From: Desarmillaria ectypa
Taxonomy: Eukaryota; Basidiomycota; Agaricomycetes; Agaricales; Physalacriaceae
Direction: 5' to 3'
DNA length: 64,000 nt
Assembly: GCA_030407005.1 (NCBI GenBank)
Contig: JAUDYN010000007.1
Location: 1,116,001 to 1,180,000 of the forward strand
The notes under the pieces were generated by a model. That model was not told the origin of the DNA and ran no database searches. It saw nothing but the letters and a program-made list of their open reading frames with translations. Position 1 is the first letter of the stretch. Every line of letters starts with the position of its first letter. Position numbers and translations under genes: made by a program. Shown here piece after piece: positions 48,105 to 55,092 of this stretch.

Positions 48105-48853
48105 ATGACCGCCATACCTTCTCTGTAAGTATAAATTCATTTCTATTTCTGCCGCTGACTTGACCTTCTTCGTAGTCGGATTCGCATCCCCCCCGCCATT
48201 AATGCCAATAATCTGCCGAATTACACGTCAGTTCATGCTCGCCGTTGCTTGTCGGAGTCGTAATACTAAAGGTATCAATGATCGGCGTCTAGTGCCAGGA
48301 CTGCAGCAGAACTGGCTCGAGAACAGAGACTCAAGAATGACCCTCTTGCATACATCGTTGAGCCATACCATGTTACCTGCAAGTTATGTGGCTCTCGTAT
48401 CAAGCTTTCCGAAAAGAGCACATATGACGGACATCACTGGCGCACTCATCGCGGGCGGTGCTTGAAAGCTCGCAAGCAGAGCAATCCCGGCCTTGGTGGG
48501 AAGAAATTGCCTACGAGAAAGAAGGTCGCATTTTTGTGACTTGCTTCGCTTCTCACTTGTTAATATTGTCTCTCTAGTCGCCCACTCCTTCACCGACGCC
48601 TTCCCTCACTTCTGACGAAGATAGCGAGCGCGTTAAAGATCTGGACGCGAACTCTCCTCTCTCTCCTTCCGCGCGACCCGAAACCCTTCTCGAACCCCTG
48701 GCAACCTGCGACGCCACTATCGAGGAATATCTCCTTCGGTCTCATGGCATTACAAAGGACTACAAACTCAACTATCAATCCTGGAGCTGGTCCCAATTGA
48801 AACTCCCAAGCTTCGTCGTGGCTGCTGCGCCCCTTGGCGATGATGAAGACTAA
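48105..48853 (+). CDS. Small zinc-finger protein of unknown function
   Basis: Four exons 48105-48124, 48176-48259, 48293-48524, 48578-48853; phases agree throughout and yield 203 aa. Residues about 60-100 form one putative zinc finger: TCKLCGSRIKLSEKSTYDGH HWRTHRGRC (Cys-x2-Cys ... His ... His/Cys), flanked by a helical AAELAREQRLKNDP segment before and a Lys/Arg tract (KKLPTRKK) after, suggesting nucleic-acid binding. The C-terminal half is Ser/Pro/Glu-rich, ends SWSWSQLKLPSFVVAAAPLGDDED, and may be largely disordered. The second intron is exceptionally short (33 nt as placed); the alternative splice pairs that keep frame still give no more than 48 nt. I do not recognise a named family. Confidence 0.65.
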
Positions 48854-50155
48854 CCCCAATAATTTATCTTTCCCTCTTAGTCGTCGTAAATTCGCTGTCA
48901 TGTTGCTCTTCCTCATATAGCATTGCATCGCTTTCTGTCTCAGCTTTCCGTTAGTATATTCTATTGCATATAATCCCTGCCTCTCGACCGTCGACGTACA
49001 TACACTACAACGAAACCTTTTTTCATTGTGCATACAACTTATTCCATCGGCACCAGTATGCCGAGTTTTTATTATACATACAGATATTCACGTCTATTAG
49101 TTAAGTCCTAGTAGGTACTATGAACTTGAACGGAAACTTGGCTACACTACGGCCAGGAACCAGAAAAGCCTAATGGATCAGGGCTATGACGTTACGCTAC
49201 GGCACTTGGAGCGTAACTACTTACCACCTGCTTCAACCCGCTTCGCAACAATACCAGTTGGGATTCCCGCAGTATTCGCGTTATGTCGCCTCGAAGGGAA
49301 ACATACGCATCCAAAGCTGATTTAGATCGCTCTCGGTTCGCCCGTCTGCCACTCGACACTCTCTATTCGCCTTCACGGTCGTTATAAGACAAATAATATT
49401 AGACTAGCGAAGGGTTCTGTATCCTTCTAGTCTGGTTGTCCTGATTAACTTCGATTTTTACGTCTCAACCACTCATCATCGCGGTGCCTCCTTCGTCTCG
49501 GCTGGAGCTGGGCTATCACCGTGATTCTTGAACAAACTAGGGACCATCGTTACTGTGTCAGATACTGCCCTATACATGATGCGGGGGCACAGAGTCTCTT
49601 TCATCCAGTTTAACGATGGTTCGAACCACAATATATTTGGTCTTCTGTGTATTACCTTCCCTTCTTTGCTTTAGCTTCCCCAGTTAAAGTCTGAGACGAC
49701 ACTCCCGTCAGCGCTGGAAAATAGGTCTAAAATCTCAGTAAAGCTACCCTGCCTTTACTGGAAAGTCCAGGAGAAGGGATCACGGTCTGCACTATCGTTC
49801 ATATATACTACTCCCTTGATCATTGATGATGAATGCGCCCGTCCAGTCTTACACAACTGCGGGCCAAGTGGTCATCGAAGCTTTAAGAACAGTCCATGTC
49901 ATCGCGGCTCAAATGAGGCCTTCTCTAGCTCTCTGATTCTCCCTCAACTTCCAATGGGAGTGGTGCCGCTCGGCTCATCAGTCAGATCATCAACAAGACA
50001 GCCGACTTGATTCAGCGGATATCTCCTCTGAATGTGTCCCCGGGGATCCCCACGGCATTTCCAACTCTGTCGGGACTGCTACTCATCCCAATGTCAGATC
50101 CCATCATACCTGCTCACTGAGCTTCACTGACGTCCTCTCAAGCACTCTTGGATCC
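48854..50155. other. Intergenic region left of the Co1 insertion
   Basis: No gene or repeat recognised. Short open frames (for example 49816-50010) lack domains. The last bases run into the Co1 target site; on the other side of Co1 the original sequence continues at 63236 with TTAGGG repeats. Confidence 0.5.
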
Positions 50156-50160
50156 CCAAA

Positions 50161-50371
50161 TGTTGGGATAGCAATCCCGAGCAAGTACTAGAATGTACTC
50201 GAAGGATTGGCTTACTCAGCAGGATCAAGTTTGGACCGTGAAAGTGGACATACATAGTATTTCGTAGTAAGTTCTAGAAGTAGTACAAAATGTATTTAAG
50301 TAGGACACCTCTTGCTTGAGAGGCAAGGATTTTACCATCCTTTCTACGTTCTCCTCGCTCTCGTTACAACA
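50161..50371 (+). repeat. Co1 5' LTR
   Basis: 211 bp from tgttgggatag to cgttacaaca, matching 63020-63230. Contains a weak TATA-like tgtatttaag near 50290. A diverged inverted relative lies at 34350-34460. Confidence 0.95.
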
Positions 50372-50389
50372 GGTTATGGGCCCCGGCCC
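50370..50389 (+). other. Co1 PBS, probably for a half-tRNA (initiator Met anticodon arm)
   Basis: Immediately after the LTR the sequence reads aggttatgggccccggcc. It closely resembles the complement of the conserved initiator-Met tRNA anticodon arm (GGGCTCATAACC), as in Drosophila copia, which primes on the 5' half of tRNA-iMet. The older remnant at 34338-34353 conserves the same stretch. Assignment by memory of tRNA-iMet, not by search. Confidence 0.6.
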
Positions 50390-50455
50390 TAACTGAACTA
50401 CTTACATCATCACCAACTTCGCACTCTCGTACTTTACGTACACACATAGAACCAA

Positions 50456-51274
50456 ATGGATAGCCAGTCCGTGTATAGGATTGAACCCCTTAAGGGCCCA
50501 GAAAACTACCCGACATGGAAAGTCAAGATGATCGATATACTAACCGATTTAGGTCTAATTGACTATGCCAATGGAAGCTCTGTGGCCCCGGCAGAAGCGG
50601 CACTGGTGGCAGATTGGAAGAAGAGCGATAGGAAGGCTCTTTCGACAATAAGGCTGCGGGTTTCGGATGGCCCGCTGGTGTATATTGCTGGTTCTAAGAC
50701 TTTGGCAGAAGCCTGGAAAGCTCTGAAGGACATGTATGAGTCAAGGGGACCCATGGGAATTGTCCTTGTGAGAAGGAAATTCTTTAGAGCTCAGTGTGAA
50801 GAAGGAGGAAACATAGAGGAGCATATTAGGACTATGAGGTCCTACCAGGAGGAGCTGGCATCCCTTAAGCAGACTGTTGAGGAGGAGGACTTCTCAATCA
50901 CACTGCTCACATCACTTTCGGAATCATGGAATTCATTCATTTCATCAGTGGATACTGCAGACTTGAAGGATTCATACAAATTGATCTCCCGAATTCTCCA
51001 AGAAGACATCCGATTGTGGGAAAAGACTTCTGACCCAACGACAACACTTGCAGCACATGGCAAGAAGAAGTTTAATCCGAAAATCACATGTTATGGATGT
51101 GGAGAAACTGGCCACATTAAGGCCAATTGCCCAAATGGGAAGAAGAATCCCGGAAAGCAATGGAAGGGGAAAGGGAAGGACCAGACTCAGGCACATGTTG
51201 CCAAGTCAGATTCCGATGAAGAAGATTATGCATTTTGGGCAAAAGACATCACACCTACTGCACTTGCAGGGTAG
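50456..51274 (+). CDS. gag: Co1 Gag
   Basis: 272 aa, ATG 50456 to TAG 51272-51274. Copia-type gag: N-terminal DUF4219/UBN2-like region (RIEPLKGPENYPTWKVKM, LAEAWKALKDMYESRG, SLSESWNSFISSVDT), a lysine-rich linker and one CCHC zinc knuckle (CYGCGETGHIKANC) near residue 205-220, followed by basic GKQWKGKGKDQTQ. The frame ends in an acidic tail SDEEDYAFWAKD. Pol continues in the -1 frame right at the stop, so Gag and Pol are not co-linear in this copy. Confidence 0.85.
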   Translation: MDSQSVYRIEPLKGPENYPTWKVKMIDILTDLGLIDYANGSSVAPAEAALVADWKKSDRKALSTIRLRVSDGPLVYIAGSKTLAEAWKALKDMYESRGPMGIVLVRRKFFRAQCEEGGNIEEHIRTMRSYQEELASLKQTVEEEDFSITLLTSLSESWNSFISSVDTADLKDSYKLISRILQEDIRLWEKTSDPTTTLAAHGKKKFNPKITCYGCGETGHIKANCPNGKKNPGKQWKGKGKDQTQAHVAKSDSDEEDYAFWAKDITPTALAG

Positions 51275-52524
51275 GGTCATCATGGATCAGGGACTCAGGC
51301 ACCACCAAGCATATAGTCAAGAATAGATTGTATTTTTCTGACTATGTTGAGACCCCAGGACATGAAGTTATTGGTGTAGGAAGGTCAAAAGGCTTGGGAA
51401 GAGGAACAGTTAAGATTAAAATGGTTGAAGGAGGGAAGACCACTGCAGTCACTCTAAAGGACTGTATTCATTGCCCTGAAGCACCATTCAATCTTATATC
51501 ATTAGGGCACATCACGGATGCTGGGTTTGAACTCAAATTCAAGGAATCCCGGATGGATATTATCTCGCCACGTGGCAAAAGGATTGGCCATGGAGATAAA
51601 GTATCAAAGCTGTATAGCCTAGATATTATTGCGCCAGAAATAACCCAGGCCCATGTGACAAAACCGGCCTGATCATGGCAGAAGTGGCATCGGGTAATGG
51701 GCCACTTAAACATGGGATTGGTAAAGAGACTATTTAGGAAGAAAATGGTCAAGGGAATGGATGTGGATGAGTCAGCAGTGCCCCAGAAGGATTGCGAAGC
51801 CTGCATACAGGCCAAACATCATGCCAAGCCATTTCCACAAGAAGCTGAAAGGAATTATACCGAAATAGGTGAAATGACATTTTTGGACTTATGGAGGCCA
51901 GCCCGAACTCAGGGTATCCATGGAGAAAGATATTACATAAGCTTCACAGATGGGAAATCCCGGAGGACAATGTTGTATTTTCTGAAGTCAAAACAGGGTA
52001 CAGAAATCTGAAAGAAGATTCAGCAATACCAAAAATACATCAAAGTCCACACTGGAAGGGATCTGAAGTTTATGAGGATTGATAATGGGAAGGAATATAT
52101 CAATGAGGAGGTGAAGGAATACCTCCAGAGCAATGGCATCCAGTTGAAACTGACTGCCACATATTCACCATCCCAAAATGGAGTTGCCGAGAGAGTCAAT
52201 CGGACTCTTGTGGAGCATGCTCATGCCATGCTAGAAGAACATCACCTGCCGAAATTTTTATGGCCCGAAGCAGTGGCATATGCCACATATTTGAAGAACC
52301 GATCACCAACCAGGGCCATCAAAAATGATCTAACCCCAGAAGAAGTGTTTTGTGAAATAAAACTGGACATTTCAACACTCCAGGAATTCGGAACAAAGTG
52401 CTGGGTGTTGCAACAGGATAACAAAAGGTCAAAACTCAACCCAAAATCAAGAGAATTTATCTTTACAGGTCTTACAGATGAATCAAGAGCCTGGAGATAC
52501 TATAACTCACAGACTAGGCAGATT
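51275..52524 (+). pseudogene. pol: Co1 pol, first part (protease, integrase), interrupted by copy G
   Basis: Minus-one frame relative to gag. Protease signature IRDSGTTKH near 51290-51310, then the GAG-pre-integrase domain with His/Cys residues (WQKWHRVMGHLNMG, CEACIQAKHHAK; 51680-51850), then the integrase core (MTFLDLW, RIDNGKEY, SQNGVAERVNRT; 51870-52230). TGA at 51670-51672 (in KPA*SWQ, likely from CGA) and at 52009-52011 break it. It is cut at codon 52522-52524 (ATT) by copy G; translation would continue at 61027. Confidence 0.88.
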
Positions 52525-52948
52525 TGTTAGGCACCGCCTTTAGCACGTGACTTGGGACAGTCAGCTGATCCTCTCTGGGCCGTTACGCGTTCGAACGATC
52601 ACCCAAGTGAGAGAATTTAAGCTAATAGTCTTTGGTGTAGTGCGAGTAAGGAGTATATGATGTTAATTAAAACAAGAGATAGAGTACAATGGTCTAATAT
52701 ACTCTGTTTATATAGTATTCCTACGGCGTTATATTTAGATGAAACGCTACAGTCCATGCACAAACAGTGTCGAAGTAGGACGATCCGGGAGGATCATAGA
52801 ACCAATAGTAGTCGTCTGGGGTGACAGATGGTGAGAACGGGGGTGGTCGTCGGCGAATATCTGGATACGAGTCGGTTTCTGGACTAGATTAGATGGATGA
52901 GTCATGGATATGACTCGGATAAGATAAGATAACGGAAAAATCGTAACA
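52525..52948 (-). repeat. Gy1 LTR, 3' LTR of copy G (atypical U5)
   Basis: 424 bp, tgttaggcaccg to aaatcgtaaca. From 52670 to the inner end it is virtually identical to the partner LTR (one difference noticed near 52768), while 52525-52660 (U5) differs repeatedly (gcctttagcacgtg against gacttgggcacatg). Confidence 0.93.
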
Positions 52949-52961
52949 TTACCCCCTTGTT
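52949..52961 (-). other. Polypurine tract of copy G
   Basis: The plus strand ttacccccttgtt gives AACAAGGGGGTAA on the element strand, directly upstream of the 3' LTR. Confidence 0.8.
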
Positions 52962-52980
52962 AAAGCAGTCGTCCCGACTG

Positions 52981-55092
52981 CTAAGGCTCTTCCAAAGGGG
53001 TGTCGTATTGTGTTGCGATTTGATTGACCCAATACTGATCGATCAGTTTTTTCCATATTTCTTCGTCTGGATTGATGATCCATTTGACGCGTCCATCTGT
53101 TCTTTTGGCGAGGTAGGCTACATCGCCGTGTTCCGAATACTCGTGGTCCAGTATTTTGACCACTATTTTCCTGGTTGCGATTTTTGGAGTATATACGGTG
53201 CGGTTTACGTTGGCCTTATACTCTTGGATCGCTTCCGAGGCGTTCTTCATTTCATTCTCTCGGACCCATGAATTGTGTTCACGAGTCCATCCCTTCCATT
53301 TGACTAGGTAGTCTGTGACTTCCCTAGATGGTTGTCCTCGCTTGGACCGTACCTTTCTGGTGCGCGAGTCCAAGACTTCTTCGATTTCATATTCTTCTTG
53401 TCCGTCAATGAGGTCAGGAGGAGGAGGAGGCGGTTGTTCTTGGTTTTCAAATGAGGGTGCGACATATGGAGTCAGCAGTTTCTCATTGAACCGGGGGTGA
53501 ATCTTCCAGTGGGGTGGCAGTTTCAATTTGTATGCTGCTACTCCTGACTTTTCCACGATTTCGAACGGTCCCGTTCGTTTGTCGTCAAGCTTTTTCTTTG
53601 GTCTTGGAAGGTGAAGGTTGGCGGTATCAAGCCATACCTTATCTCCGATTCGATACTCTCGTTGAGTCTGCTTCTTTTTGTCGTATTGCGCCTTCATTTG
53701 TATCGCCGCTTTTTCCAATGCTTCGTGGACCTCCTTATGGACTTTGGCCATGGTTTCTGTAAAGTCAACGGCTGTAGGATTTACGAAGCCCGTTTTCTGT
53801 ATTGACTCGGGTATGAGTCGGGGATTTCGTCCGTATAGGACCATGAAAGGACTCTTGCCCGTAGCCGAGTGGACTCGGTTGTTGTGGGCAAATTCGGCGA
53901 GTGGTAGCCATGCTACCCAGTCGGTCTGTCTATGGTTGACAAAGATATGAAGGTATTTTTCAACCTCCTGGTTGACTCTCTCTGTCTGTCCGTCTGTCTG
54001 CGGATGATAGGCCGTGGACGCATTTTGAGTGATATTCAGCATTCGATATAATTCTTTCATGAATGCTGAGACGAATTGGGGTCCTCTGTCAGAGATGACC
54101 ACTTGCGGCATTCCATGCTTCGCATATACTTGGTTGCGAAGGATTAACACCCATCCTTCTGCTGATAGTTCCTCATTGCATGGAATCAAGAGGATATTTT
54201 TGGAGAAACGGTCTACGATGACTAGTAGAGCGTCAAATCCTTCTGACTCTGGGAGTCCGGTGATCATATCGACTGAGATATGTGTCCATGGCGTATCAGG
54301 AATTGCATTTGGATGAAGAGGGGCGGCTTTGGCCTGCGTGTCACTCTTCGTCCTTTGACAAGTCTCACATCCTTTGATGTAAGATTCTACGTCCTTCTTC
54401 ATCTTTGGCCACCAATACTCTCGGAGTATGAGTTCCTTGGTTTTGGCGATTCCAGGATGTCCAGCGGTGATATGATCATGGAATTGTGCAATGATCTCAC
54501 CGCGTAACATTGAGTCATTGGGAATATAGACTCGTCCATCGTACCACAGGATTTCGTTCTCCTGTGTGATTCCTCTTTCGTGGTTGAGGGATTTTTCAAT
54601 TCCCTGGTCCCACTGTTCCTTCTGTTTTGTTGCGTCTCTTATACGCGTGATTCTTTCTTCCGTGGTTGGTATTATCAGGGCGCGGAAGTGTTCCGGGGAT
54701 AGAACGACAATGTCTTTATTGTCTTCTTTTCCTTGATTATGATCGTCTCGTCTACTGAGAAGATCAGCCTTCTGGTTAGCGGTTCCGGCTTTATGCTGAA
54801 GGATAAAGTGGTATTCCGCTAGTTCAGTGACCCATCGTGCTTGTCGACGATTCAACTTCTGGGGTTTTCGGAAGTATTGGAGATTCTGGTGGTCAGTCCA
54901 GATCTCGATGGTTTCTTTGGCGCCCATGAGATAATGACGCCATTCTTCTAATGCTAGCATGATGGCTAACAATTCTTTGTCATAGATCTCATAGTTGCGC
55001 TCGGTAGCGGTGAGCGCCTTGGACATAAAGGCGACGGGTCTCCATTTGCCTTCCTTTTCTTGGCTGAGTACAGCGCCAATGGCTCCAGTCAC
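52981..55092 (-). CDS. pol: Copy G pol, 3' half: RNase H, integrase, two chromodomain-like modules
   Basis: 703-codon frame, continuing pol after the indel pair near 55090. RNase H ([24 protein letters not shown]), tether, integrase HHCC finger (HDHITAGHPG ... CETCQRTK; about residues 215-265), DDE core ([29 protein letters not shown]), GKSPFMVLYGRNPR, linker, chromodomain EEYEIEEVLDS...YLVKWKGWTREHNSWVRE (about 565-625) and a second chromo-like block VVKILDHEYSEHGDVAYLAKR...WIINPDE (about 640-690). Ends YDTPLEEP and TAG. Chromodomains of such integrases are known to direct insertion to methylated-histone heterochromatin. Confidence 0.92.
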   Translation of the reverse strand: MTGAIGAVLSQEKEGKWRPVAFMSKALTATERNYEIYDKELLAIMLALEEWRHYLMGAKETIEIWTDHQNLQYFRKPQKLNRRQARWVTELAEYHFILQHKAGTANQKADLLSRRDDHNQGKEDNKDIVVLSPEHFRALIIPTTEERITRIRDATKQKEQWDQGIEKSLNHERGITQENEILWYDGRVYIPNDSMLRGEIIAQFHDHITAGHPGIAKTKELILREYWWPKMKKDVESYIKGCETCQRTKSDTQAKAAPLHPNAIPDTPWTHISVDMITGLPESEGFDALLVIVDRFSKNILLIPCNEELSAEGWVLILRNQVYAKHGMPQVVISDRGPQFVSAFMKELYRMLNITQNASTAYHPQTDGQTERVNQEVEKYLHIFVNHRQTDWVAWLPLAEFAHNNRVHSATGKSPFMVLYGRNPRLIPESIQKTGFVNPTAVDFTETMAKVHKEVHEALEKAAIQMKAQYDKKKQTQREYRIGDKVWLDTANLHLPRPKKKLDDKRTGPFEIVEKSGVAAYKLKLPPHWKIHPRFNEKLLTPYVAPSFENQEQPPPPPPDLIDGQEEYEIEEVLDSRTRKVRSKRGQPSREVTDYLVKWKGWTREHNSWVRENEMKNASEAIQEYKANVNRTVYTPKIATRKIVVKILDHEYSEHGDVAYLAKRTDGRVKWIINPDEEIWKKLIDQYWVNQIATQYDTPLEEP

